Positions 20,453-29,444 are shown, numbered from the stretch's first letter. The stretch is DNA of 64,000 nucleotides from Sphingobacterium deserti (GCF_000757725.1 NZ_JJMU01000061.1:62001-126000); one strand, 5' to 3'. Numbers and translations are program-made. The notes: a model not told the origin generated them from the letters alone.

Positions 20453-21598
20453 TTATCGCGGAAGACTGTCGGGACGGCGCATACGATATTTCGTTGCGGT
20501 GATGCTATGCAAAAATGCCTCTATATCCTGGATCTCTGTTTTGCTGAGGTTCAGCTTTTTCATTAATGGATCCGTGACGGGATAGTTGGGGTCTGCTGCT
20601 TTCTGTGCAGGGCTAGCCGAATTCATCTGCATGCCGCTATTGTATAGGTTTAGCAAGCCAGTCATGTTCCAAAATAACCCGTTGTGCATCCATGGATCCG
20701 TATTCATAACATCCCGGAGTGATGGCGTTCTAAACTTTCCGATATCTGCTGGATCGTTCGTAACAAGGTAACGACCTAAATCCTCGTATTTCCGCTTATA
20801 GTATGTAAGACCTATGTTATGGAAAGCTTCGTCAGTAAAGAACTTGCCGTTATGGCAATTCATACAGCGCGCTTTAGTTCGGAATAAGTGCAGCCCCTTA
20901 ATTTCTTGGTCGTTAAGCGCATTGTAGTTACCTTCTATAAATTCGTCAAACCGGCTTCTACGACTCGTTAACGTTCTTTGGAAAGCGGCCAGCGCTTTCA
21001 TAATTTCGGGCATAGCGTAATCTTCATCGCCAAAGGCCGCTATAAAGAGTTTGTTGTAAGCGGGGATAGCCTTTAACTTTGGAACAAGTTTATTCAGCTC
21101 CATGTTCATTTCATGATGAGCCGCAATAGGACCAAGCGCTTGCTCCTCAAGACTTCCCGAACGGCCATCCCAGAATAGGGTTTTACGAGCGTACACATTT
21201 AATAAAGAAGGCGTGTTGCGTGTGCCCTCCAAATGGTCATTGCCGATGGGCACGGTATTTTTATCGGCCCATGAAGTTTGTGGATTGTGGCAACTGCTGC
21301 AGGATATTTGGTTAGAACCCGACAATATTGGATCGAAAAACAGGTATTTACCCAGGACTACCTCCGGTGATTCCATCAGGTCGAAGTAATCTCCATCCAC
21401 CTTGGGCAAGGAACTAAACTCTTCCCATTTTACACCTGAATCGATCGTAGGTTTAGGCCACTTTGCAACCGGCTGTCGATAGTGCTGTACTAAAGAATCA
21501 ATTTCACCTCCCCAATATTGGGTTGGCATTTGATTCACCCAAGATACTGATATCACCATTAATAGAACTAAGCCTGTTGCTGCAATTTTATTCATCAT
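20453..21598 (-). CDS. Di-haem cytochrome c peroxidase
   Basis: Periplasmic MauG/CcpA-type enzyme that would reduce H2O2 with electrons from a c-type donor. From ATG 21598 it has about 381 residues; an upstream in-frame TTG is rejected. A signal sequence or anchor (IAATGLVLLMVISVSW) is followed by two haem c motifs, CSSCHN (around residue 103) and CMNCHNG (around 243), each with flanking features of the family (LFFDPILSGSNQISCSSCH, LFRTKARCMNCHNG, FRTPSLRDV). It is divergent from a TonB receptor, a DUF4876 lipoprotein and a barrel gene, with shared regulatory DNA between them. That suggests a redox step linked to import, for example of iron, but no substrate can be assigned. Confidence 0.93.
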   Translation of the reverse strand: MMNKIAATGLVLLMVISVSWVNQMPTQYWGGEIDSLVQHYRQPVAKWPKPTIDSGVKWEEFSSLPKVDGDYFDLMESPEVVLGKYLFFDPILSGSNQISCSSCHNPQTSWADKNTVPIGNDHLEGTRNTPSLLNVYARKTLFWDGRSGSLEEQALGPIAAHHEMNMELNKLVPKLKAIPAYNKLFIAAFGDEDYAMPEIMKALAAFQRTLTSRRSRFDEFIEGNYNALNDQEIKGLHLFRTKARCMNCHNGKFFTDEAFHNIGLTYYKRKYEDLGRYLVTNDPADIGKFRTPSLRDVMNTDPWMHNGLFWNMTGLLNLYNSGMQMNSASPAQKAADPNYPVTDPLMKKLNLSKTEIQDIEAFLHSITATKYRMRRPDSLPR

Positions 21599-21613
21599 CT
21601 TCTTACAATGCTG

Positions 21614-21621
21614 CAAAAATA
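21614..21621 (-). promoter_or_regulatory. -7 element of the peroxidase promoter
   Basis: TATTTTTG on the minus strand fits TAnnTTTG exactly. Predicted start near 21607, giving a leader of about 9 nt to ATG 21598, which supports that start. Confidence 0.5.
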
Positions 21622-21628
21622 CAAATTG

Positions 21629-21645
21629 TTTATAATTAATCTAAA
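21629..21645. promoter_or_regulatory. Candidate metalloregulator operator in divergent promoter
   Basis: TTTATAATTAATCTAAA is an imperfect inverted repeat placed between the divergent -7 elements of the peroxidase and TonB-receptor genes. A related sequence lies in a similar position (15 to 17 nt before TATATTTG) upstream of the PepSY/DUF4198 operon at 38345-38358. The TTTAGA half-site and the types of genes controlled suggest a Fur-like site, by inference only. Confidence 0.4.
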
Positions 21646-21662
21646 TTAAATAATTGTTTTGC

Positions 21663-21670
21663 TATATTTG
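21663..21670 (+). promoter_or_regulatory. -7 element of the TonB-receptor operon
   Basis: TATATTTG, exact TAnnTTTG match, 35 nt before the ATG. No TTTG at the -33 position, consistent with a regulated promoter. Confidence 0.55.
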
Positions 21671-21705
21671 CAGTCCTATTTAAAATCATTCAAAATAATA
21701 ACCGA

Positions 21706-24483
21706 ATGAAAGTAACGCAAAAAAATGCAGGCGCTGTAATGTGGCTCGTCTGTATTTTTATACCATTTTCAGTATGTTTTTCGCAGTCCAGAAATTTCAC
21801 GGGCAGGGTTGTCGATGAAAACGGACAGCCACTCGTTGGCGTATCGATCAAAATTGAAGAATCTAATATACAGCTTCATTCAGATAAGAATGGACTTTAT
21901 GAGTTAGTGATGTACGATAAGCTAGATCGTCTGACCGTTCGATACAGTTATTTGGGACGTAATGCCGAAGTGAGGGTATACGATAAGCCTACGGCGCAAG
22001 AATTACCCAATGTTATTTTGGCGCTCTCCACCTTGTCATTGGAGAAGATTGATATACAGGCTAAAGTCGGTGCACAAAGCAATTCCTCGCTGGTCATTGA
22101 CCGAGAGATGATCGAGCGATATCCCTCATTAAGTTTAAATGATTTGTTAAACTTCTTGCCTAATAGAAAAATAGTGGCGCCATCGGTACAAAGCATGCAA
22201 AATTTGACGCTCCGTGGAGCATTTGATAGGCGTACTGGCGCAGCCCGCAATGTAGATGAAATGAATAACGCCTTCGGCACCGCGATCATAATCGATGACA
22301 TGGTGCTGAGCAATAATGCGAATATGCAAAGCCGCAACCCAAATGTCCGGGGTATTTCCAATGCGAACCTTTCCGTTACCAACGGATATGGGTTACGCGG
22401 GGATAACACTGCGCAAAGTTACAGTGGCGAGAGCTCGTTTGGCGGTATAGATCTCCGGCAGATACCTACCGAAAACATCGAGCGATTGGAGGTGATTTCG
22501 GGCGTAGCACCTGTTCGTTACGGCGATATTTCCGACGGTGCCGTCATATTGGAGCGACAAGCTGGGCAAACACCAGCTTTTTTAAGGATTCAAAGCCGCG
22601 ATAACGCAACATCATACGGCATATCGAAAGGCTTCAGCTTATCACCAAGTTTGGGCGACCTGAATGTAGATTTTTCCTACTTAAACTCTTACGCCGATAA
22701 TCGGGATAAACTGAAGCAATATAGACGGATAGGAGGGAGCGCTATATGGACGACGCGCTATGGTAACGACGACAAATGGAAGCAGACTTTTTCGGCAACG
22801 TATAATAAAGTGCTGGATGGTGTGAATAAAGATCCAGACGATCCGGAATCTACTGCAATATCATTTGGAAGTTGGAATTTTAATGCGTCGAGCCGCTTGG
22901 CCTATCAGCCTAATGGCAGTTTTCTAAAGCGTGTGGGGCTAAACTTAGGGATACAGAATGCGCATCAAGTTTCTTACCGCGAATCGTATTACAATATACC
23001 ATATGTCCTTTATACGGATACATTGGGCACTGGAATCGTGGAAGGCATCTACGATCAAGGTCAGTACACCGCTGTAGAGCATATCGATGGTCGGCCATTG
23101 ACGCTGAGCGCCCGTTTGGAAGCAAACGCAACATCAACCATTGCAGGTGTAAAGCATCATTTGAACTTCGGCGCTACGGTAGATTATTCCAAAAATAATG
23201 GGCGGGGCAGGCTCAGTGATCCCAGTCGGCCGCAAAGAAATATACAAAACTATTCAGAAAGATACTATGACTTCTCTTTATTGCACCCAACAGTCAATGT
23301 TGGTTTATACTTGGAAGATAGGGTTCATACCTCGCTTTGGAACCGGCCTTTAAATGTCACGGCAGGTGTACGTTATGACATCCAGAATGGAAACCCATCC
23401 ATCTCACCCCGGACGAATATCAACTACGTGGTAAGTCCAAACGTCAATGTGGGATTCGCTTACGGGATGGCATTCAAGTCTCCAAGTTTAGCACATTTGT
23501 ATCCAGGACCCACATTTCAGGAAGTATTATTACTTAACGCTTACAACGGCAAAGTTAATGAAAGCACCAGCCGCATCTTCGTCCAACGTTTTGACCCAGT
23601 AAGTGATCAATTAAATGCACAGTTTTCGCAAACCTTCGAAGCCACATTCCGCTGGCGTAAAAATGGACATGCGTTATCGATAAACTCATTTTATAAGGAG
23701 AATAGACGGGGGATAAATTCGGTCTCCGTCAAGCAAATTACAGCGTTGCCGATGTACAGTTCCACGCCGGTTACCGGTCAGAAACCATATGTAGAGATTG
23801 TCGGGATGCGGAAATACATGTACGATTTTTCCAATTTGCAGAATGCTAATGACCGAAACAACTACGGGTTTGAAGTCATGTACGCCTCGCCAAAAATAGC
23901 CTCAATTTTTACTTCCTTTGTGATGGCGGGCGGATTTACCCTGGCGCATTCCAATGACTACTACAATACCCAGAAAGGGTTCAATGAATCTGGTTCTGAT
24001 CTGAACGACATCGTAATCGGTGTTTTTCGACCATTCAGAGATCGCAATTATCTAAGCAACGGTCGGGTTGGTTCTGTAACGCACCTTTCACATTTGCGGC
24101 TGGTGATTGAATTAACCGCTGATTTTCAGTTCTTAAATAGACGACGCTTGGCGGAAAGCCAATACATCCCCGTGGGCTATTATACCCGCGATTTAGAATA
24201 CCATGCAGTGGATGCATTTGATATGGAGAACGTAAATCACCGCTTCCTTTATGATCAGCGAAGATTGGAAGTAATTGATGCGAACGCCGCCGCCGATCTT
24301 ATATTTGGTAATTTCCACCTGAATGTGGCGAAGGAAATTGGGAAAAACCTTCGTTTTTCGTTTAACGTGTACAACTTTTTGGACTACCAGCCTCGCATGC
24401 GGCCCGCTGCTGGCTCTTCGACAACGATCTTGACACCCAACCCGCCGCCAAGTTATGGCGCACAGATAACGTACAAATTCTAA
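21706..24483 (+). CDS. TonB-dependent receptor with carboxypeptidase-like N domain
   Basis: Outer-membrane active importer. The 925 residues include a signal peptide (cleaved near VCFSQ), a CarboxypepD_reg-like domain (FTGRVVDENGQPLVGVSIKIEES, about 31-100), a plug (around 130-280: ERYPSLSLNDLLNFLPNRKI, NIERLEVISGVAPVRYGDISDGAVI) and a 22-strand barrel ending in the aromatic ITYKF. It is not a SusC-type receptor (no SusD partner nearby). It leads an operon with a DUF4876 lipoprotein and a second barrel protein, and is divergent from a di-haem peroxidase. The ligand is unknown; a metal complex is an inference from the context. Confidence 0.93.
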   Translation: MKVTQKNAGAVMWLVCIFIPFSVCFSQSRNFTGRVVDENGQPLVGVSIKIEESNIQLHSDKNGLYELVMYDKLDRLTVRYSYLGRNAEVRVYDKPTAQELPNVILALSTLSLEKIDIQAKVGAQSNSSLVIDREMIERYPSLSLNDLLNFLPNRKIVAPSVQSMQNLTLRGAFDRRTGAARNVDEMNNAFGTAIIIDDMVLSNNANMQSRNPNVRGISNANLSVTNGYGLRGDNTAQSYSGESSFGGIDLRQIPTENIERLEVISGVAPVRYGDISDGAVILERQAGQTPAFLRIQSRDNATSYGISKGFSLSPSLGDLNVDFSYLNSYADNRDKLKQYRRIGGSAIWTTRYGNDDKWKQTFSATYNKVLDGVNKDPDDPESTAISFGSWNFNASSRLAYQPNGSFLKRVGLNLGIQNAHQVSYRESYYNIPYVLYTDTLGTGIVEGIYDQGQYTAVEHIDGRPLTLSARLEANATSTIAGVKHHLNFGATVDYSKNNGRGRLSDPSRPQRNIQNYSERYYDFSLLHPTVNVGLYLEDRVHTSLWNRPLNVTAGVRYDIQNGNPSISPRTNINYVVSPNVNVGFAYGMAFKSPSLAHLYPGPTFQEVLLLNAYNGKVNESTSRIFVQRFDPVSDQLNAQFSQTFEATFRWRKNGHALSINSFYKENRRGINSVSVKQITALPMYSSTPVTGQKPYVEIVGMRKYMYDFSNLQNANDRNNYGFEVMYASPKIASIFTSFVMAGGFTLAHSNDYYNTQKGFNESGSDLNDIVIGVFRPFRDRNYLSNGRVGSVTHLSHLRLVIELTADFQFLNRRRLAESQYIPVGYYTRDLEYHAVDAFDMENVNHRFLYDQRRLEVIDANAAADLIFGNFHLNVAKEIGKNLRFSFNVYNFLDYQPRMRPAAGSSTTILTPNPPPSYGAQITYKF

Positions 24484-24579
24484 CAAATTTATATAAAATG
24501 AGCTGTATATACGATCGATATTTGGAATGAACATCATCTGCAGCCAATCCCTCAACAAATCTCAAACACAAATTAAACA

Positions 24580-25896
24580 ATGAAAAAAATCATCTTACTC
24601 TTTCTAGCCATCTATAGTTTGGCAGCTTGTAAAAAAGATGGCCCAGACGCGGTCACTTCTAATTTAAATGTAGACCTCTCATTTTCAAATACAGCATATC
24701 AAGAAGCTCTTGGAAATGGCGAAGTAACAATTCGCTTAAAAAATCTTCTAAACGGGTCTGTTGTAGAAAGCAAGCATAAGATGGGCGCGGTGCAGTTTAC
24801 ATCAATAGCTTCAGGTGCCTACGATATCGAAGCAAGCGTTTCCTTTACGAAAGACGAGTTTTTAAGTCTTACGGGCGAAGATGCAGGGGCAGCAATAATT
24901 ACGTTCAACGCGTCGGCAAAAAATGTTAACATTACCAGCGATACGCAATTGCAGTTGCAGCTTATTGCGGGCGTAAGCGGCGACTTCGTTATCAAGCAAG
25001 TTTACTACGCAGGTTCAGATAATAGAGATGGTGCCAGCTTCCGCGATCAATTTTTTGAAATATACAACAATACAGATCGCGTATTATATGCGGATAGCCT
25101 TTATTTCGGGCGTTTGTGGGGTAAACAAAGTGCAAATGATGCATCGCACCACTTTCAAGCAAACGGTCAGTTTGATTGGAGCAAATCAATCGACATGACC
25201 ATAGGAGCGGAGGCAAATAGTGATTATATCTATGCGCGTGATATTTTTATGATTCCGGGTTCTGGTAAAGACCATCCTGTAGCGCCAGGTGAAAGCATTG
25301 TTATTGCACAAAATGCGTTAAACCACAAAGTGCCGTTTACGGGAAATAACGGCCGGGAAGTGACGGTAAGAGACCCATCTCTAACCATCGACCTAAGCGG
25401 TGCAGATTTCGAAACTTACTTTGGGGATTTGCCGGGCGAAACACCTTTCGCATCTGATATTGATAACCCTAACGTGCCAAATGTGCAGGTTATCGTTTAC
25501 CAAGGTAATGATTGGCTATTGGATGCGCCAGGGCGAGATAGCTATTACATATTCAAGGGCAAAACGCGGCAAGAGGTTACGGCTTTGAAAAATTACTATG
25601 CGCCGTTGTTAAGAACGCCTTCTACATCAACAAGAAAATATACGCAAATACCTGCTGCTTGGATCATGGATGGCATTGATACACAACCCAGTGTGGCAAG
25701 CAGCCAAATTCCGAAGAAATTATTTCCCAGCATTGATGCGGGCTATACGTTTGTTACCGAAGGATCATACTCTTCGCAATCTGTGATGCGGAAAGTGGCT
25801 CGTGAAGACGGTGGACGTAAGATTCTGCAGGATACCAATAATTCCACAAATGATTTTGTAAGTGGAAGAGCAAATCCGAAAGGCTTCGCAAACTAA
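24580..25896 (+). CDS. DUF4876-family lipoprotein
   Basis: The 438-residue protein begins with a lipoprotein signal (KKIILLFLAIYSLAAC, Cys at 17). An N-terminal Ig-like beta domain (about 25-125) is followed by the DUF4876-like core starting FVIKQVYYAGSDNRDGASFRDQFFEIYNNTDRVLYADSLYFG, which resembles lamin-tail or fibronectin-like surface domains, and a C-terminal part with SYSSQSVMRKVAREDGGRKILQDTNNSTNDFVSG. It lies between two outer-membrane barrel genes, so it is probably a surface or periplasmic partner of the TonB receptor, analogous to but unrelated to SusD. The family assignment is from memory of its signature and operon context. Confidence 0.82.
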   Translation: MKKIILLFLAIYSLAACKKDGPDAVTSNLNVDLSFSNTAYQEALGNGEVTIRLKNLLNGSVVESKHKMGAVQFTSIASGAYDIEASVSFTKDEFLSLTGEDAGAAIITFNASAKNVNITSDTQLQLQLIAGVSGDFVIKQVYYAGSDNRDGASFRDQFFEIYNNTDRVLYADSLYFGRLWGKQSANDASHHFQANGQFDWSKSIDMTIGAEANSDYIYARDIFMIPGSGKDHPVAPGESIVIAQNALNHKVPFTGNNGREVTVRDPSLTIDLSGADFETYFGDLPGETPFASDIDNPNVPNVQVIVYQGNDWLLDAPGRDSYYIFKGKTRQEVTALKNYYAPLLRTPSTSTRKYTQIPAAWIMDGIDTQPSVASSQIPKKLFPSIDAGYTFVTEGSYSSQSVMRKVAREDGGRKILQDTNNSTNDFVSGRANPKGFAN

Positions 25897-25907
25897 AGCA
25901 CATTTTC

Positions 25908-25931
25908 GGCAGGCGCTCCATAGCGCCTGCC
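25908..25931 (+). other. GC-rich intercistronic hairpin
   Basis: Perfect 10-bp stem GGCAGGCGCT/AGCGCCTGCC with a CCAT loop in the short gap between the lipoprotein and barrel genes. There is no U-run, so it is unlikely to be an intrinsic terminator. It could stabilise the upstream mRNA or tune expression of the downstream barrel gene. Confidence 0.7.
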
Positions 25932-25948
25932 TGATTAAACAGACAGCA

Positions 25949-27502
25949 ATGAGAATACCTATTGTTTTATCAATTTTTCTGGCAGCTATAAAGTGCATGT
26001 GTATCGCTGATGTCAACGCGCAAAGTACAGCGATGGATAGCTTGTCCAATTCGGCTTATGCACAATCGTATAGCTGGCAGCAGCTTTACGACTTCACTGT
26101 GTTGAACAAGGTGTGGTTAAAGGACGAAGTGAAAAGCAATTTCAATCGTTTAGACGCAAATGCTTTTTTAGCAAAGGGAAAGTGGATCGATGCACAAGGA
26201 GCCACCCAACTGCGCACCCTCAATTTGGGTACTGAAGGTAAAACAAATCTTGGCCGTTTCTCGGTGTGGGGGAAATTCAACTACCACCGCTCGATGGAAG
26301 ATAGTACCCGATTGCGGCATCAAACGCGAACGAATGCTGACGCGCCAGTGTATTTTGGATCCCTGAGAAATAACTATTACGAGCGTAACGTATATACGAT
26401 GCAAGCACTCGTCCAGTACGGTTTTGATCAGCAACGTCTGCCCGTGACCTTGGGTGTGGACTATCTTGTGGGAAACCATTTTTCAAACAACGACCCAAGA
26501 GGCCGGGTCTCTGACTTTCAACTTGATCTGTCCGCAGCTGTGGGGCGGGTATTGTCAAATGGAGATATACATGTAAAGCTGTTATATGGTTATGGACGTG
26601 AGCGGGTAGGCGTGGGTTACAAGAACGATAGATACGCAAATAATACCGCTGATCCATTATATATAAACTATTACATGAACGGCTTTGGTCGTGCGAAGGA
26701 TCAGGTTCGAGACATTCGCTACAATGATGATTTTATCCGATATGGCACCGATCTCTTATTCTCGTGGAATGTCTTTACAGACTACAAGGTATTTGCAAAA
26801 GCTGGGTGGCTTTATGAACAGCAGTTTTTTAAATTTTATGACAGTACACCCTTAACCTATAGCCCTCTAAATAAGTATAAGCGAAATACTTATGACTTGG
26901 ATGTCTTGTTAAAATCGAGTGCTTCGGATGCAAGTCCACGAGTGTACCGATTGCGTGCGGGTGTTGTCGATGGACGGGACTATAATTACGAAATAGCACA
27001 AAATAATTATGTTTATAGAAAGGAGTCGTTGTTGCTCGAAGCCTCAGATCGGTTTAAAAATACGAGTGTTAAAGCGGCATTAGGATACGAATCTACGGAT
27101 TCTGAAGATGGTTCTGTAGCCGTTAGCTTAGCTTATCAAACGCTTAAACCTGCTTTAGAGATCAATCAGCAAATACCAGTAGCGGTACAATCTTCCCTCA
27201 TTCCTCGTATTTCTATTTCATATAATCATGTGCTGGATTCCGAATTTTCACTTCCATCGGCTTTCATTCCCATTTTCACACAGACGATCATGCAGCACAA
27301 CTATCTCTATTACAGCACATCGTCTTACCAATTAGGGCTTGGCTTGGATTATCAGGTAAATCATGCGCGGTTGGGCAATGTAGTAATTGGTTTGTATAGC
27401 GACTATTGGCAACCCAGCGCTAGTATGGAAAAAACAAACGATATAGCCGCCCCAGGGAAGGATCGTTTTCAAAGCGGCATTCGCCTCACTGCATTCTTTT
27501 AA
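25949..27502 (+). CDS. Outer-membrane beta-barrel protein, DUF6850-like
   Basis: From ATG 25949 about 517 residues; an in-frame GTG at 25862 overlapping the previous gene is rejected because it would put a non-signal extension before RIPIVLSIFLAAIKCMCIADVNAQ. The body has alternating amphipathic strands with many aromatic girdle residues (YNDDFIRYGTDLLFSWNVF, YLYYSTSSYQLGLGLDYQV) and ends in the terminal Phe-Phe, characteristic of outer-membrane barrels. Its neighbours (TonB receptor, DUF4876 lipoprotein, peroxidase) match the usual context of DUF6850-type proteins. Function unknown. Confidence 0.8.
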   Translation: MRIPIVLSIFLAAIKCMCIADVNAQSTAMDSLSNSAYAQSYSWQQLYDFTVLNKVWLKDEVKSNFNRLDANAFLAKGKWIDAQGATQLRTLNLGTEGKTNLGRFSVWGKFNYHRSMEDSTRLRHQTRTNADAPVYFGSLRNNYYERNVYTMQALVQYGFDQQRLPVTLGVDYLVGNHFSNNDPRGRVSDFQLDLSAAVGRVLSNGDIHVKLLYGYGRERVGVGYKNDRYANNTADPLYINYYMNGFGRAKDQVRDIRYNDDFIRYGTDLLFSWNVFTDYKVFAKAGWLYEQQFFKFYDSTPLTYSPLNKYKRNTYDLDVLLKSSASDASPRVYRLRAGVVDGRDYNYEIAQNNYVYRKESLLLEASDRFKNTSVKAALGYESTDSEDGSVAVSLAYQTLKPALEINQQIPVAVQSSLIPRISISYNHVLDSEFSLPSAFIPIFTQTIMQHNYLYYSTSSYQLGLGLDYQVNHARLGNVVIGLYSDYWQPSASMEKTNDIAAPGKDRFQSGIRLTAFF

Positions 27503-27676
27503 TAAGCTGATTGATTGAGGTATCATTTCTTTTTTCGTGATGTGTGTCTCTTCGTTTGCATAATCGTAAATTAGGCTGTACGATCCAACGGTCATTTAAT
27601 AAGAACATAAAACGAATTCGATATGCTCACCGTTCTTTAACCGAACAATTTTTTTTGGCATTTAAGTAAAGAGGAA
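27503..27676. other. Intergenic region, no feature recognised
   Basis: AT-rich gap between the barrel gene and the oxidoreductase gene. No RNA, repeat or clear promoter was identified. Confidence 0.4.
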
Positions 27677-28669
27677 ATGAGTAAGCAATGGATATTAAAA
27701 AATAGGCCTGACGGTACGCCCAAAGACAGCGATTTTGAATTGAAAGATGTGGAGCTGCCAAGCCTAAAGCAAGGAGAAATCAAGATCAGAAACAAATATA
27801 TTTCTGTCGATCCCTATATGCGGCCCAAGATGAGCGCAAACGAAGACAGTTATACCGAGGCTTATGCGTTGAACGGTGTCATCGATGGCATGTCAATTGG
27901 CGAAGTAGTAGAATCGGAATCCGATAAGTTTGAAAAGGGTGATCTCGTAATGAACTTTTCAGGTTGGGTTGATGAAGCTATAGTGAGCGAAGATAAGGCG
28001 AAGAAAGTGGACACCCGTGGACTGCCTGATGTCTACTTTATGAGTATCCTGGGGATGACTGGCGCTACGGCCTATTTTGGTCTTTTGCATGTGGCGCAGG
28101 CAAAATCGGGAGATACCGTTTTTGTTTCCGCAGCGGCTGGCGCTGTCGGATCCACCGTTGTACAAATTGCGAAAGCAATGGGCATGACCGTTATAGGCTC
28201 GGCCGGGGGGCGGGAAAAGGTAGAATTTGTAAAAAGCTTGGGCGCCGACGATGTGATTGACTATAAGGATGAGCAGCCTGTTTACGAACAACTCAAAGCA
28301 TTTGCGCCGGATGGAATCGACGTATATTTCGATAACGTAGGCGGTGACCATCTCGATGCTGCGCTGGGAAATGCAAAGGTCAATGCCCGTTTTGCTATCT
28401 GCGGGATGATCTCAGGCTACAACAAATCGGACAACGTCGAATTTGAAAATTTTTGGCAAGTCATTGCAAAAAGAATACAAATACGCGGATTTTTGTATAA
28501 CGATTTCCAGTCGAGCTTGCCAGAATTTGAATCCCAACTAGCGGTTTGGTTGCAAAAAGGTTTGGTAAAAGAAAAACATTCGGAAGTGCAAGGCATTGAA
28601 AACGTAGTAGAAGCTTTCAAAGGTTTGTTTGAAGGAAATAACATCGGGAAAATGATTGTTAAAGTTTAA
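27677..28669 (+). CDS. NADP-dependent medium-chain oxidoreductase (CurA/LTB4DH type)
   Basis: Predicted NADPH-dependent alkenal/one reductase of the zinc-free MDR family. The 330 residues start KQWILKNRPDGTPKDSDFEL, the characteristic opening of the leukotriene-B4 dehydrogenase/YncB/CurA group. YISVDPYMRPKM follows, the AAAGAVGSTVVQIAKAMG nucleotide-binding motif lies near 155-172, and DVYFDNVGGDHLDAAL and GRFAICGMIS-like positions are also present. There are no zinc-ligand cysteines, as expected. It probably detoxifies reactive enals. Monocistronic, followed by a large hairpin shared with the convergent membrane-protein gene. Confidence 0.92.
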   Translation: MSKQWILKNRPDGTPKDSDFELKDVELPSLKQGEIKIRNKYISVDPYMRPKMSANEDSYTEAYALNGVIDGMSIGEVVESESDKFEKGDLVMNFSGWVDEAIVSEDKAKKVDTRGLPDVYFMSILGMTGATAYFGLLHVAQAKSGDTVFVSAAAGAVGSTVVQIAKAMGMTVIGSAGGREKVEFVKSLGADDVIDYKDEQPVYEQLKAFAPDGIDVYFDNVGGDHLDAALGNAKVNARFAICGMISGYNKSDNVEFENFWQVIAKRIQIRGFLYNDFQSSLPEFESQLAVWLQKGLVKEKHSEVQGIENVVEAFKGLFEGNNIGKMIVKV

Positions 28670-28749
28670 TAAGGCAAATTGAAAGAATTCTCAAGATAAG
28701 GTCATATCTAGTATGATTTGAAAAGATAAACTTCTCACCTGAAAAATCA

Positions 28750-28792
28750 ATACGTTAAAAGTTCTTTGCATGCAAAAAAAACTTTAACGTAT
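28750..28792. terminator. Long hairpin between convergent genes
   Basis: Arms ATACGTTAAAAGTT and AACTTTAACGTAT (one bulged A) enclose a perfect 12-bp palindrome TTTGCATGCAAA. It lies between the oxidoreductase stop at 28669 and the minus-strand stop at 28796, so it is probably a bidirectional terminator. Confidence 0.6.
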
Positions 28793-28795
28793 CGA

Positions 28796-29149
28796 TTAGC
28801 TGTTAAGCAAAATAATGATTTTTGGAACAATGAGAATTGTGATAAGTATACAAAAGCAAACGACGGTCGTTGTAAATCTATGTCTAAATGACATCTTCCA
28901 AATCGGGAGCAATATGATTGGAAGAATGAGCGCTATCCAAAATATTAACCCTGCTAAACGACTGATACTTCTTGACCCCTCGGTCAGGTCTCCTTTTGTG
29001 ATTTCTTTAAGATATTTTACACTATACAAACCATCTACCACATAATGGCGAATGGCATTTGTTCCTCCAAAAGGGCCAAACATGTAAAGTAGAAAAACGA
29101 ATAGGCAAATGCCAACAATAATGAAATACAGAATTTTTTTTATCATCAT
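28796..29149 (-). CDS. Small three-TM membrane protein
   Basis: The 117 residues have an N-terminal TM (ILYFIIVGICLFVFLLYMF), a charged loop (VKYLKEITKGDLTEGSRSISRLAG) and two more TM segments (LIFWIALILPIILLPIW and TTVVCFCILITILIVPKIIILL). No family recognised. It starts 4 nt after the stop of a coding-like remnant on the same strand, the spacing typical of a toxin-immunity pair, so it may be the surviving immunity protein of a decayed polymorphic toxin. That is inference only. Confidence 0.65.
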   Translation of the reverse strand: MMIKKILYFIIVGICLFVFLLYMFGPFGGTNAIRHYVVDGLYSVKYLKEITKGDLTEGSRSISRLAGLIFWIALILPIILLPIWKMSFRHRFTTTVVCFCILITILIVPKIIILLNS

Positions 29150-29153
29150 AATA

Positions 29154-29423
29154 CTATCTTAAGTCAATTTCGATTACGTTCGAACAATTATTTTCTATAT
29201 CGCTTATAGGCCTTTTTCCGTATAGAACATCTTTAACTTTCTGCCAATCTGTTCTTACGGAATTTGCAGCACCGACCGTAGCTGAACCGCCATTCATATT
29301 TACAAAGTTAGAAAAACCCGACTGAAAGGGGGTCCAAAGATTATCAGCTCGGCTAAATGGAAAACTTTCGTTAAGAAAAAATTCCGTTAAATCATGAAGA
29401 TCAGTACTAAGAATATCGTATAT
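29154..29423 (-). pseudogene. Remnant of a longer coding sequence
   Basis: About 90 codons are open on the minus strand from a TAA (29424-29426) to TAG 29154, with protein-like content (DLTEFFLNESFPFSRADNLW, GGSATVGAANSVRTDWQK, YGKRPISDIENNCSN). There is no plausible start at the 5' end; the first internal ATG is at 29297. It looks like the C-terminal end of a larger secreted or toxin-like protein cut off upstream, and it runs into the promoter area of the divergent peroxidase gene. The gene body is missing, so function cannot be assigned. Confidence 0.5.
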
Positions 29424-29444
29424 TTAATATTTACACATTTCACA

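Noticed and set aside
25862-25948. GTG start for the barrel protein
   Set aside because: Would overlap the lipoprotein gene and place 29 non-signal residues before an obvious signal peptide.
29394-29444. Upstream ATG for the glutathione peroxidase
   Set aside because: Adds 17 residues without family match and overlaps the opposite-strand remnant; 29445 gives the normal family start.
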